64,000 nt of DNA from Synechococcus sp. PCC 7335 (GCF_000155595.1 NZ_DS989905.1:509040-573039), one strand, 5' to 3'; shown: positions 28,386 to 37,435, counted from the stretch's first letter. Numbers and translations: made by a program. Notes: generated from the letters alone by a model not told the origin.

Positions 28386-29160
28386 AGTAATTATGCCTGC
28401 AAACTGTTCGTTCGCAGCCCCTTAAAACTAGAAAGGATAGATGGATGAGAAAAATGATAGAAATGCGGATGCCAACTTGACTATCGCCAACGATAGTCAA
28501 GTTCAGTCAATTTTGTATCGGTAGATACATTGTATATGAGTGAACATCACTCAATAATATTGATGGTAGCGAATGATCTCTCCTTGAGAAGAAAGCGTCA
28601 CAAAAGGTAAGCATTATCAACGACAAGCAAACATCTTCGAGGAAGAAATTGATTTATAAGGAGATATTACGAGTATAAAAGAGCACTATCCCTATTGGGG
28701 AAATGCCTTAAATCCTCATTCTGTTGTTCTAATTACTGAAGTATAACGGTATAAAATATGATTCAAAGTGTTCTCTGAACAATCTCTAAGTCGAAGAATA
28801 ATATCCATAAAAGTATTTCATGGATAAATTTTCTGGACCGAACTCGATCTATTCAAGAGGTGGTAGTTTATCGAAGGAACAATCTATTTTGTGCACTTTA
28901 AATTTTTTGATCAAGGTTTAAGCCTTTGTGGTTAAGGTTAAGATGCATTACAGGGAAGGTGCATTTTCTGTTGATGATTTTTAGAATGGGCTGGATCGGG
29001 TATTTGACAGCTTTATATTGATCGTCTCATCAGAAAACCTTGCTAACAATATTGCCTACATATCTTTTCCCTCAATCATTTAATTAGCTGTCCTAGCTTG
29101 GCGTTGACTAATCTCAATATTGACTAGTCTCTTTATGTATTTACAGGAGTCGCTAAAATC
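28386..29160. promoter_or_regulatory. AT-rich divergent control region of the injection locus, with a perfect 13-base palindrome arm
   Basis: 775 bases without a gene separate the leftward baseplate genes from the rightward group. At 28474-28503 a perfect 13-base inverted repeat (aacttgactatcg, loop ccaa, complement) lies about 90 bases upstream of the gp25 start, well placed for an operator or an RNA hairpin. The rest is AT-rich with no second strong structure. Both operon promoters should lie here. Confidence 0.55.
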
Positions 29161-29370
29161 ATGGCTAAAGAACAAGTAATGAAGTTGTATCGTGAGGCTC
29201 AGGCAAATCCTGGTTTGCGAGATGTGCTTAATACGGCTCCCAATATAGAATCTTTTGTGACTATGGCGAATCAACGAGGGTTTGTTTTTTCGCTGAATGA
29301 ATGGCGAGATATGATGCGATTTTCAGTGGAAGAGTTGGAGTGTAAGGTCTCTGAGATTCCGGGGATTTGA
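29161..29370 (+). CDS. Nif11-domain small peptide
   Basis: A 69-residue peptide of the Nif11-like leader family: MAKEQVMKLYREAQANPGLR, then FVTMANQRGFVFSLNEWRDM, fits the helix-A...G-Y/F-x-F-S/T-xxE pattern. An AGGAG ribosome-binding site precedes the ATG. In many cyanobacteria such domains are leaders of modified peptides, but here there is almost no sequence after the domain, no Gly-Gly cleavage site and no modifying enzyme nearby. A role as a stand-alone small protein is more likely. It opens the rightward side of the injection locus. Confidence 0.75.
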   Translation: MAKEQVMKLYREAQANPGLRDVLNTAPNIESFVTMANQRGFVFSLNEWRDMMRFSVEELECKVSEIPGI

Positions 29371-29986
29371 AGCCGTTGATAGGTATTGAGTATGCAATGC
29401 TTATAAAAACTGTTGTGTAAAACACCCGAGTCTTCTTCAGCGCTTGGGCTCAAATCCGAGCATCTAAGTCTCTTTAGCAACGCCGAGCATTTGGTTACCC
29501 TTAGTAAAGGGAACTGCACGGAGGGGTTTTGCTGTGTGGCGTACTCATCGAGACCCACCTCGCCCTGCGGGCACTCCTTCCAAGAGGAGATTTGTCCCGG
29601 CTGTCTATCTAAAGGCGGTCCAGCAGCCTTTATGTCCCTATCCTGAAGTAAATCCCCTCCCAGTAGAGCGTTGGAAGCCCGCGTCGCTTTGCGGCGCTAG
29701 GAAATGTCCACCAAGACAGGGATGGGGCGCAGCGACGGGGTGGGTCGGTAACTTAGGCATATAGCCGTTTTTAAGTCTCTTGGACTTATACGTTTAATAT
29801 GCTCGGTAGATTGTTTTTGTCTACCCCTTTTGGCTTCAGAATCAAAAACTAATTTCAATACGCATCTTTTTTATGAAGAGATGAAGTGTGAAGTGAGCGG
29901 ACTTCGCAGTTGCTAACAATTTGACCTGAGTTGGGCTGAGCTGTGAGAACTCGCTGCGTATACCTTTTTATGTATTCTGTTTTGTT
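29371..29986. repeat. Gene-free stretch with an inverted pair of GC-rich interspersed repeats
   Basis: Bases about 29547-29620 (acccacctcgccctgcgggc onward) and, in opposite orientation, about 29690-29750 (ending cagcgacggggtgggt) form a diverged inverted pair. The pattern, acccacc-C/T-cg...ctgcg-g/c... then cctcccaagaggag, is that of dispersed non-coding repeats seen between genes in many bacteria. Possible RNA folding of the whole 29400-29770 segment cannot be ruled out. No gene is supported here. Confidence 0.45.
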
Positions 29987-31234
29987 ATGAGTAACTCGTT
30001 GGCCATTGCTGCGGTCACTACTACATTGCAGTCCCTGATTAACCAAGGGATTCGCAGTGTTATTGATAGTGCCACTGTCACGGCGCTGACGTTGGAAAAA
30101 TCTCAGGCTAATAGTGATAGCAACCGGATTAATCTGTTGATGTATCATGCGATGCCCAAACTAGAACTCGGACATCAACAGTCGCTCCATCCCCGTGGAA
30201 AAATCAGGACACCGCATAAAACATCTGTTGCAGTAGATCTGTATTATCTGGTGGCGGCCTATGGGGAAAATGGGAGTGAGGCAAAAAGTCATCTTTTATT
30301 AGGGCGGGTGATTCAGTTTTTGGCGGATGGGCTTGTTCTGAATTCGACAGAAATTGAGATGGCGACGGCGAGAGAACTGCCCGAGAGTGACTTACATCGC
30401 CAAATTGAAACGATACAAATTACGCCTGTAGCACTTGACTTTGATGAAATATCGAAGGTGTGGCAGGTGCTACAACAACCCTATCGACCCAGTGTGGTCT
30501 ACAAAGTTTCGGTGATTATGATTGACACTGGCAGTCGAGAAAGTACAGCGATGCCGGTGTTGACTCGTAGTGGTGTGGATGGTGCTCCTTTTGTTGTATC
30601 GGGGTTACCGCCGATGATTACGGGGGTAACGTTGCCCAATCGCCAACCCAGTGCTCGTCTGGGTGATCGGATGTTGATTCGCGCTGAGCATTTGGCGGGT
30701 GAGCGGGTAACCGTTCAGTTGCGTCATCTGTTGTTGGATGAGTCGATTGATTTGGCTCCTCAAGGGACTCCTACGGGCACAGCGGTGGAGGTTGTTTTAC
30801 CCCCTGCTGATGGTTCTAATGATTATCCTTGGATAGCAGGATTTTGGACGGTGGCGGTGGGGGTGTTACACGCCTCGGGTTCGATGCGGGTGAGCAATGA
30901 GTATCCGCTGGCGATCGCTCCGATTATTTCAGCGTTGGAACCGCTGGAGGAAGCTGCGGGGAATTTGAGTCTGTCGTTGACTTGTGTGCCTGCGGTGCGT
31001 GAGGAGCAGCGGGTGATGTTGATTTGGGGAGCGCGCACCATTGCGGTGTATGAGATGTCTACTCCGGATGATCAGCCGGGGGCATCTCGTCTGACGTTTC
31101 GGATTCGTGAGATGACGCCGGGGGTGTATCCGGTGCGGCTACGGGTGGATGGGGTGGATAGTATGCCGGTGGATATGGCAGCGGTACCCCTACGGATTGA
31201 CCCGTTGCAGCAGGTGAGGATTACGGTGCCATGA
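29987..31234 (+). CDS. DUF4255/Pvc16-type protein (Afp16-like tail terminator)
   Basis: The protein has 415 residues. The N-terminal third has the DUF4255 pattern: SNSLAIAAVTTTLQSLINQG, then INLLMYHAMPKLELGHQ, then VDLYYLVAAYGENGSEAKSH with an LLG...L motif. In Afp/PVC particles this protein caps the tube and sheath and fixes tail length. The C-terminal two thirds contain two beta-sandwich segments (ITGVTLPNRQPSARLGDRML) that may decorate the cap. Its stop overlaps the next start by four bases (ATGA), so it is translationally coupled to the ATPase gene, the usual order in such loci. Confidence 0.88.
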   Translation: MSNSLAIAAVTTTLQSLINQGIRSVIDSATVTALTLEKSQANSDSNRINLLMYHAMPKLELGHQQSLHPRGKIRTPHKTSVAVDLYYLVAAYGENGSEAKSHLLLGRVIQFLADGLVLNSTEIEMATARELPESDLHRQIETIQITPVALDFDEISKVWQVLQQPYRPSVVYKVSVIMIDTGSRESTAMPVLTRSGVDGAPFVVSGLPPMITGVTLPNRQPSARLGDRMLIRAEHLAGERVTVQLRHLLLDESIDLAPQGTPTGTAVEVVLPPADGSNDYPWIAGFWTVAVGVLHASGSMRVSNEYPLAIAPIISALEPLEEAAGNLSLSLTCVPAVREEQRVMLIWGARTIAVYEMSTPDDQPGASRLTFRIREMTPGVYPVRLRVDGVDSMPVDMAAVPLRIDPLQQVRITVP

Positions 31235-33429
31235 GTAGCTGGGAAGAGAATAATCGGGCTTATTTGTTAGCGGTTTGCCAGGGCTTGCGGCTGCGGTTGC
31301 GTCGGTTGGTAGGCGATGAGGCGGTGACGGCTGAGATGATTGCTGAGGCGGAAGCGGCGATTACCGAAGCAGCGGGGGTGGAGCCACCACCAGCGGCGAT
31401 TGATGTGAGCTATCGGTTTAATCTCTCTGAGCTGGAAAAAGAGATTTTGTTGTTGTGCGTGGCGATGGAGGTGGACCCGCTGTTGCCGGAGCTATGCGAT
31501 CGGGCGCAGGGGGACCGGGGTTGGGCGTTTCCCACGTTTGCGTTGGGGTTTCAGTTATTTGAAGAGGTGCGGTGGGATGTGATGACGGTGGATGCGCCGT
31601 TACGCTATTGGCGATTGGTGGAACTCCATGGGGCTCAGCCGCAGCCGTTACCGCAGACGATGCTGAAGGCGGATGAGCGGATCGTAAATCATATTATGGG
31701 TTCGGGTCGGTTGGATCATCGACTGGAATCACTGTTGATGCCTTTAATGGGGGCAGGACAGGAGAAGCTGAGGATTTCGGAGTCGCAGCAAGTAGTTGTG
31801 TCGGAGTTGTGTGAGTCGTTGGCGCGTGCGAAGGGGGCATTGCCGATTGTGCAGTTGTTGGGGACTAGTGAGGAAACGAAGTCTTTGGTAGCTCAGGTGG
31901 TGGCGGGTCAGTTTGGGGCGCAGCTATACGGATTGATGGGGGAGTTGATTCCGACGGGGAATAGTGACTTTTCTCAGTTTCTGCGGCTATGGGAGCGGGA
32001 GACGTATTTGTCGCGGGTGGGGTTGTTTATTGATACTCAGGAGCTGGAGGCGGAGGCGCAAAGTAAGGTGTCGTTGCGGCGGTTTTTGAGTCAGTGTAGT
32101 GGGTTGGTGTTTGTGGACAGTCGGGAGGTGCGGTTGCCGTCCCATCGGCAGGCGATTACGAGAGAGGTGGCGAAACCGACGCCACTGGAACAGCGAGAGG
32201 CTTGGATAGAGGTGTTGGGTAAGGAAGAGGCAGCGCAGGCGGCGGTTTTAAGTTGTCAGTTTTGTTTGAATTTATCTGAGATAGAGGAGATAGGAATTCA
32301 GAATGCGAAAGTAAAAATTCACAAGGAAGAGGAAGAAAGTAACGCGTTAAAAATAGCAAGTAACGAGATGGAGGAAAAAGGGAAAAAGGGAAAAGGAAAA
32401 AGGGAAGATAGATCTGGCAGCGTCCCCCCTTCCCTCTTTCCCCTTCCCCCTTTCCCTATTCTTTGGAATGCCTGTCTCAACCGTACTCGCCCTCGTTTGG
32501 AATCGCTGGCGCAGCGAATTGATGTGAAAGCGACCTGGGATCAGCTGGTACTCCCCGACGAGGCGATGGGTGTACTACGGCAGATTGTAGATCAGGTGCG
32601 GTTGCGATCGAAGGTTTACGATGACTGGGGCTTTCGGGAGCGGATGAATCGGGGGCTGGGGGTGAGTGCGATGTTTGCGGGGCCGAGTGGGACGGGGAAG
32701 ACGATGGCGGCGGAGGTGATTGCGAATGAGTTGAATTTACACCTCTATAGAATTGATTTGTCGTCGGTGGTGAGTAAGTACATTGGCGAGACGGAGAAGA
32801 ATTTGCGCAGGTTGTTTGATGCTGCGGAGGAAGGTGGGGCGATTTTGTTTTTTGATGAGGCGGATGCGTTGTTTGGGAAGCGGAGTGAGGTGAAGGATAG
32901 TCATGATCGGTATGCGAATGTGGAGATTAATTATTTGTTGCAGAGGATTGAAGCGTATCGGGGGGTGGCGGTGTTGGCGACGAATTTGCGGGGGGCGTTG
33001 GATAATGCGTTTTTGAGAAGGTTGAGGTTTTTGGTGGAGTTTCCGTTTCCGACGAAAGAGAAACGGCAGGAAATGTGGCGGAAGGTGTTTCCGGAGGGGA
33101 TGACGCACGAGGCGCTCGATGATAAACGGCTAGGGCGCTTTAATGTCACGGGCGGGACAATCCAATCGGTGGCGATAAATGCGGCATTTATGTCGGTAGC
33201 GAACGGGGGGGGGATAACGATGAACTCGATGTTGGAGGCGATGAGGGACGAGTATAGGAAGCAGGGGCGGCCAGTACACGATGTCGAATTTAAGAACGAA
33301 GCAGAGGCGAGGGCAGAGGAAGCGTGGGAGAGCACAAGTGGCTGGCAACGGCGACCGACTGGCGGTGTCAATGCAGAACAAATCACAGGGAGGCAGGCGA
33401 ACGCACGCGCACAGAGCTGGGAGCGCTGA
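31231..33429 (+). CDS. AAA+ ATPase of the injection system (Afp15 type), first copy
   Basis: A 732-residue ATPase. After a helical N-domain of about 340 residues comes one AAA+ module: Walker A GPSGTGKT (about 485-492), Walker B ILFFDEADALF (about 537-547), and the sensor/arginine-finger segment LRGALDNAFLRRLRFLVEFP. Afp15-type ATPases are needed for particle assembly or cargo loading. Two oddities: an inserted purine/pyrimidine-symmetric segment at residues about 355-410, and a C-terminal tail after residue 680 that shifts to Arg/Ala/Glu-rich sequence, where the DNA merges into an unusual purine-rich region. A second copy of the gene lies at 38074. Confidence 0.9.
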   Translation: MSSWEENNRAYLLAVCQGLRLRLRRLVGDEAVTAEMIAEAEAAITEAAGVEPPPAAIDVSYRFNLSELEKEILLLCVAMEVDPLLPELCDRAQGDRGWAFPTFALGFQLFEEVRWDVMTVDAPLRYWRLVELHGAQPQPLPQTMLKADERIVNHIMGSGRLDHRLESLLMPLMGAGQEKLRISESQQVVVSELCESLARAKGALPIVQLLGTSEETKSLVAQVVAGQFGAQLYGLMGELIPTGNSDFSQFLRLWERETYLSRVGLFIDTQELEAEAQSKVSLRRFLSQCSGLVFVDSREVRLPSHRQAITREVAKPTPLEQREAWIEVLGKEEAAQAAVLSCQFCLNLSEIEEIGIQNAKVKIHKEEEESNALKIASNEMEEKGKKGKGKREDRSGSVPPSLFPLPPFPILWNACLNRTRPRLESLAQRIDVKATWDQLVLPDEAMGVLRQIVDQVRLRSKVYDDWGFRERMNRGLGVSAMFAGPSGTGKTMAAEVIANELNLHLYRIDLSSVVSKYIGETEKNLRRLFDAAEEGGAILFFDEADALFGKRSEVKDSHDRYANVEINYLLQRIEAYRGVAVLATNLRGALDNAFLRRLRFLVEFPFPTKEKRQEMWRKVFPEGMTHEALDDKRLGRFNVTGGTIQSVAINAAFMSVANGGGITMNSMLEAMRDEYRKQGRPVHDVEFKNEAEARAEEAWESTSGWQRRPTGGVNAEQITGRQANARAQSWER
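32293..32461. repeat. In-frame repeat insertion inside the AAA+ gene
   Basis: Within the coding region, about 170 bases begin with ggaattcagaatgcgaaagt, typical of AT-rich intergenic filler. They contain a nearly symmetric pair: purine runs at about 32380-32405 (gggaaaaagggaaaagg) and pyrimidine runs at about 32431-32457 (tccctctttccccttcc). Translated, this gives a Lys/Glu/Gly then Pro/Phe/Leu low-complexity segment between two well-conserved parts of the N-domain. The paralogue at 38074 lacks it. It looks like a dispersed cyanobacterial repeat that landed in frame. Confidence 0.65.
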
Positions 33430-33809
33430 GAGGGCGTGGCGGGCAACGTGTGAGCGCAGGCGGAAGACGAGAAGCGGGGGTGGAGTGCCCAAGCGGCTAA
33501 GGGACAGAGAAGAGTGTAGAAAGAGGAGGAAGGGTAATGGGAACGGAGAAGGAGACGCGCCAGCGCGCAAGAAAAAGGGCGGCGGCGCCGTGCAAGGAAC
33601 ATGGCAAAGTACGGGAGAGCGCTGGAGGATGGGCGCGACGAGGCCCGAGAGGCGCAGGCGAGCGCAGGGCAGCGGGGGGCACCAGAGCTAGAGTGGCGGA
33701 GGCACGAGCCGCGGCTCGGTGTCGGCGAGGTGCGAGTCCCGAGCCCGGCGCACTGTCGGCGGGAGGGAAGCAGGGAAGGAAGGAAAGGACGGAACGGGGG
33801 AACAATACC
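33430..33809. other. Purine- and GC-rich segment of unknown nature
   Basis: From about 33290 the plus strand becomes very rich in G and A with few T. All plus-strand frames read as Arg/Gly-rich low-complexity peptides and the minus strand as Ser/Pro/Leu-rich shadows, so coding is doubtful. The composition differs sharply from the AT-leaning neighbours. It may be a structured non-coding region or an acquired segment. I see no domain V, tRNA or other known RNA in it. Confidence 0.4.
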
Positions 33810-34763
33810 GTGCAGAGCCAAAAGCCGGAGGTGGTGCAACGGCTGGCCCATAATGCGTGGCAATGGTTAAAGAAATATGATAGGCAGTGGGTCCGGGACC
33901 GGGCCGGAATGAAGGGTGGGAGGGTGAGCAAAGAAGACGCGCAAGCATATATTGACGACATCACAATTGACGTCGCGAAACGGAGGGCGTTCCACGAAGC
34001 GTGGATGAAGCCAGGAAGAAGGCAGAAGAGAGTCACAGGAAAAGGAAGAACGAGAAGAAAACAGCGCCAGATACTCCGACTACCGAATGATATGAAAAAG
34101 GAAGGAACGTTCCCCACGGGGACGGAACCCCTAGAGCAGGAAGACTCACAAAAGGCCAGAGAACTAGCGTTAAGCACGGAAATGGAAGAGGCGGAGCAGA
34201 CGAAGCTGGGGGGAAGGGGAACGGAAGCGACCGAAGGCATACCAGTGGTAACGGGAATGCGAAAAGCCTGCATATTGATCCGAGCGTTCTGGGAGGAGAG
34301 GAAGAGTTACAAAGAAAAGGCCTTCAGGTTCTTACTAAGGATGCGCGGCAATAGCATATTATTCGAAGACAGAGGCCGGGCGGACGTAGTGGCAGTGCTA
34401 GTGGACGAAGAGGGAGGCGTGATTAGGCGAAGAGGGACGGTCCTGGACTGGGATGAGATAGGACAGGGACTAGAGGCGAGACGTGGGGACCGGCCCCCCG
34501 AAGAGTACGTCAAGGCACTAATTGGGATGGCGACGGGGGAGACAGAGCCGGAGGACGAATACGAGTTATTTGCGGCATGTGTGATGGCATGTGACGCAAA
34601 GCGGACGATAAGGGGATATCTCAAGGAGCTAAAGGCGACGGCGACGAAAGTGGAGAGAGCAGACAGGATGACGGAAGTATTCAACAGAGCGAATCCGCAT
34701 TACAGTTTCGCGGCGACAAAAGGCCGACGCGCTGGCGAAAAATGGACGACAGACCCGAAGTGA
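33810..34763 (+). CDS. Hypothetical basic protein in the GC-rich island
   Basis: Taken from a GTG at 33810-33812 (317 residues). The same frame stays open back to 33537, but that part is Arg/Ala low-complexity sequence. The protein has ordinary composition afterwards: NAWQWLKKYDRQWVRDRAG early, a highly basic linker (KRVTGKGRTRRKQRQ), an acidic stretch, then a mixed helical C-domain (RKACILIRAFWEERKSYKEK). I do not recognise it. The WLKKYDRQW motif weakly recalls a WL..D..W motif of TnsD/TniQ proteins, which I would not rely on. It converges on the reverse transcriptase gene 100 bases away. Confidence 0.5.
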   Translation: MQSQKPEVVQRLAHNAWQWLKKYDRQWVRDRAGMKGGRVSKEDAQAYIDDITIDVAKRRAFHEAWMKPGRRQKRVTGKGRTRRKQRQILRLPNDMKKEGTFPTGTEPLEQEDSQKARELALSTEMEEAEQTKLGGRGTEATEGIPVVTGMRKACILIRAFWEERKSYKEKAFRFLLRMRGNSILFEDRGRADVVAVLVDEEGGVIRRRGTVLDWDEIGQGLEARRGDRPPEEYVKALIGMATGETEPEDEYELFAACVMACDAKRTIRGYLKELKATATKVERADRMTEVFNRANPHYSFAATKGRRAGEKWTTDPK

Positions 34764-34865
34764 CCCACGGCCGAATACGTGCACGGTTTACGAAAGCAGT
34801 AGACCACATCAATCTCGACCTGAAGGACGCCGCCTCCGCACACAAGAGCGAAGTGGCGGCCATGC

Positions 34866-35875
34866 TCACCCAATCGGCCCCACGACCGATTTCCCCGTCA
34901 GCGTACAGAATTGCATCACCAAATCCCCCACCCCACTCCGCACCCACCGTCGCCAATGGCAAAGATAAAAATCAATGCGCCCCAAATCCGCACCTTGCTC
35001 ATAAAGCCGATTCACCTTCTCCACCATCCGCGCAACCGATTTCCGCGCAATCCTTAACCTTCGCCCGAAAACCAATACCCCAAAAACTCAAACCCCCGCG
35101 CGACCCGACCAATAAACGTCTTCTCCGGATGCTTCACCACCCGGAGCACATTCATCACCCCATTCACCACCCGAATCGCCCGCCGCAACCTCCACCGCGT
35201 CCGCGACAAAACCACCCAATCATCCATAAACCGCACATAAAAGCACCCCAATTTCGCCATCGCATCATCCAACGGCTTCAAATAAAGCGCCCCCATCAAC
35301 GGCGACAACGGACACCCCAAGGAGATCCCCTGGGAAATATCCACATACTCCCCCCCATCCGACACAAACCGCGCCAAATACTGCCCCACCAACCCCAAAA
35401 CCTTTTCATCATCCACATACCCCGCCACCTGCCCATACAATATCCCCTGATCAATACAGGCGTAATATCCCTTCACATCCGTCCGAAACACAAACACATT
35501 CTTAGCGACATTCCGTGCTACCTCCCGCACCGCCGCCTTCATCCCTCCACTCCCTGCCAGATGAAATACCCGCTCCGACAAATGCGGCCGCAACACCTCT
35601 CCCAACACAATCGCCATCGCTTTCAACACCAACGCATCCATCGCACACCACAACTCAACGATGCGTTCCTTCCCCCGAATCAATCGCTGCTCCTGAAATC
35701 GATACGTCCCTGCCAGCAACTGCGCCTGCAAGATCGGTTTCTTTTGAGTCCACCACCGCCGCACCTGCCACACATCATCATTATTGTGGTGATAATCCTT
35801 GCGGGCATTGCTTAACCACGCATAGGCCCGATCAATCACCTCATCTGACGCAATTCGCCCAATCAACCCTGACAT
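34866..35875 (-). pseudogene. Reverse transcriptase (RVT_1), frameshifted near its C-terminus
   Basis: The first frame (273 residues) holds the polymerase palm: FRTDVKGYYACIDQGILYGQ (first Asp), SQGISLGCPLSPLMGALYL and FYVRFMDDWVVLS (the F/Y-x-DD box), then the thumb segment HPEKTFIGRVARGFEFLGYW. It stops at a TAA at 35054-35056. One missing base there accounts for the stop: in the next frame the expected continuation LRIARKSVARMVEKVNRLYE runs to 34866, and the total then fits 337 codons. It lacks the maturase and endonuclease domains of group II introns and does not have the LPIGNLTSQ motif of diversity-generating enzymes. The subclass is unknown. Inactivation by the frameshift is likely, although recoding or an assembly error are alternatives. 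Confidence 0.8.
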
Positions 35876-36056
35876 ACCCTTAAAAGAACCCCCACATCGG
35901 TTGTTCCGCGTCGCAACACTTCCAATTGATATAATGCTTTGGAGAACGACACTACGTAAATGCTCAAAGAAGAATTGATAACCAAGACATAGTAAGAATC
36001 AAAGCACCCCATAGCACTAAGAGATCAAAATACAGAAAGCACAGAAGGTTTGTGAT

Positions 36057-36530
36057 ATGTATATACGAAAATGCGGGCTGGAAAAGAAAAGCAGAGCAAT
36101 ATCACAAAAGAAAAAGATAGGCGAACAAGGCAAGAATATAGTAAGTAAGCTTCCTGCTTTGCTACCCCCTATGACATCACGCGAGGCTCAGGAAACATAT
36201 CTCAAAAATCAACAAAACGTAATTCAAAGAATAAAGAAAGACGTTGATGGAACGACAGTTGATCTAACACGCGGATACACATCATGGGAAAGAGATGGTA
36301 AATGGCACATTAACTGGGCATTAGGCGAGGGCGATGTCTACCACGTCACGAGCGAAGATTACAATCCTAAAAAACATTATTTCTTTACTTGGCGAGCAGG
36401 CGTGATTGAAGACGCTGTTGCACCCAAAGATATGAAAGGAAGAAAAGGTACGAGTAATAAATTTTCAGCTCTTCCTTCAGCAGTGCAGAGCTTTATTCGT
36501 AATAACATTAGCGAGCTGGTAGGCCGTTAA
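36057..36530 (+). CDS. Hypothetical protein, possible injection-system cargo
   Basis: A 157-residue basic protein. The Lys-rich N-terminal 40 residues (KKSRAISQKKKIGEQGKNIV) are followed by a domain with DLTRGYTSWERDGKWHINWA, YHVTSEDYNPKKHYFFTWRA and a C-terminal helix SALPSAVQSFIRNNISELVG. I recognise no family. It lies directly upstream of the DUF4157 gene inside the injection locus, the usual position for cargo or toxin modules. A function as effector or immunity partner is inference only. No signal peptide is present. Confidence 0.6.
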   Translation: MYIRKCGLEKKSRAISQKKKIGEQGKNIVSKLPALLPPMTSREAQETYLKNQQNVIQRIKKDVDGTTVDLTRGYTSWERDGKWHINWALGEGDVYHVTSEDYNPKKHYFFTWRAGVIEDAVAPKDMKGRKGTSNKFSALPSAVQSFIRNNISELVGR

Positions 36531-36633
36531 GCCTAGCCTGGCCTCGTCGCACAGATTCCATCCCATACCGCCACACGATCAATTATTTCCATACCCAAAT
36601 AAAACTTTCTGCCAGGACCGTACAAATAAAAAA

Positions 36634-36664
36634 GGTGCGTTACGCTTCGCTAACATACCCTACC
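36634..36664. repeat. Short palindromic interspersed repeat
   Basis: The unit ggtgcgttacgcttcgctaa, followed by cataccctacc, matches a widespread cyanobacterial intergenic palindrome (the gtgcgttacgcttcgctaacgcac type). Its arms can pair, and it lies between the two cargo-region genes. Confidence 0.6.
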
Positions 36665-36795
36665 GGTTTCCATCACCATCTGCGATGATTTGTGTATTAC
36701 ATTTTTCTTGTTACGATTCCGATAGAATTATCTGTTATCAGCCGCTTTTGACCCGCGCGATGCCATAGGCAATATGTTTGAGGAGATCCGGACCC

Positions 36796-37323
36796 ATGTT
36801 TGAATCCACACAGCGTAAACGAGACAAGCAGACTCAAACGAAATCCGAAGCAGATAACTATTGGCTGCCCGCGTGGCAACAGCAAGATGTTAGCTCGACT
36901 CCGATGCAGCGGCAGGCCGCAATGTACTACGACGTGGATGCCATGCTAGACAAAGTAGCATCAGAGCAAGACACCGCTGTTCAACGACAAAGCGCTGATC
37001 AAACAAACGAAAACCGCACCGGCATGCCCGATCGTCTAAAGTCTGGTCTAGAAAACCTCTCCGGCTACGATCTCTCCAACGTCCGCGTCCGCTATAACTC
37101 CCCCAAACCAGCCCAACTCAACGCCCATGCCTACGCTCAAGGACAGTCTATCCACCTCGCCCCTGGCCAAGAAAAACATCTCCCCCACGAAAGCTGGCAC
37201 ATCGTACAACAAATGCAAGGACGAGTGAAACCCACTATGCAAGCTCACGGTGTAGACATCAACGATGATGTCGCCCTAGAACGAGAAGCTGATCGCATGG
37301 GAGCAAAAGCCGCTCGCGGATAA
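36796..37323 (+). CDS. DUF4157-domain protein (injection-system cargo/toxin-associated)
   Basis: The ATG at 36796 has AGGAG ten bases upstream and gives 175 residues. Residues about 80-175 form a DUF4157 domain: MPDRLKSGLENLSGYDLSNV, then VRVRYNSPKPAQLNAHAYAQ, then the HExxH metallopeptidase-like box in LPHESWHIVQQMQGRVKPT, ending in LEREADRMG. DUF4157 is strongly associated with extracellular contractile injection systems and is often fused to toxin domains. Here it is the whole C-terminus, so it may be a self-standing cargo or protease. The N-terminal part carries two copies of an (M/V)QRQ motif that recurs in the large protein at 45543. Confidence 0.88.
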   Translation: MFESTQRKRDKQTQTKSEADNYWLPAWQQQDVSSTPMQRQAAMYYDVDAMLDKVASEQDTAVQRQSADQTNENRTGMPDRLKSGLENLSGYDLSNVRVRYNSPKPAQLNAHAYAQGQSIHLAPGQEKHLPHESWHIVQQMQGRVKPTMQAHGVDINDDVALEREADRMGAKAARG

Positions 37324-37435
37324 TTGTGATAGTAAAGTAGCTTCTAGATAGCACAGCTTCCCTTTACAATGCCCCACAACCTTTTTCGCATGGTTTTGGC
37401 TACAATGAATCATCGGTCATTTCCTGGTGATCCTT

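Noticed and set aside
29161-29370. A lanthipeptide-type RiPP cluster around the Nif11 peptide
   Set aside because: The peptide has no core region and no modifying enzyme or transporter is nearby.
32931-34273. Long minus-strand frames rich in Ser, Pro, Leu and Ala
   Set aside because: They are antisense to the AAA+ gene and to the purine-rich segment; the composition follows from strand bias.
34742-35815. A 357-residue proline-rich plus-strand frame
   Set aside because: It lies opposite the clear reverse transcriptase frame and has shadow-type composition (Pro/His/Arg repeats without domains).
33430-35875. A diversity-generating retroelement or a retron
   Set aside because: The RT lacks the LPIGNLTSQ-type motif, I see no template/variable repeat pair, no Avd-like gene, and no msr/msd-like inverted repeats next to it.
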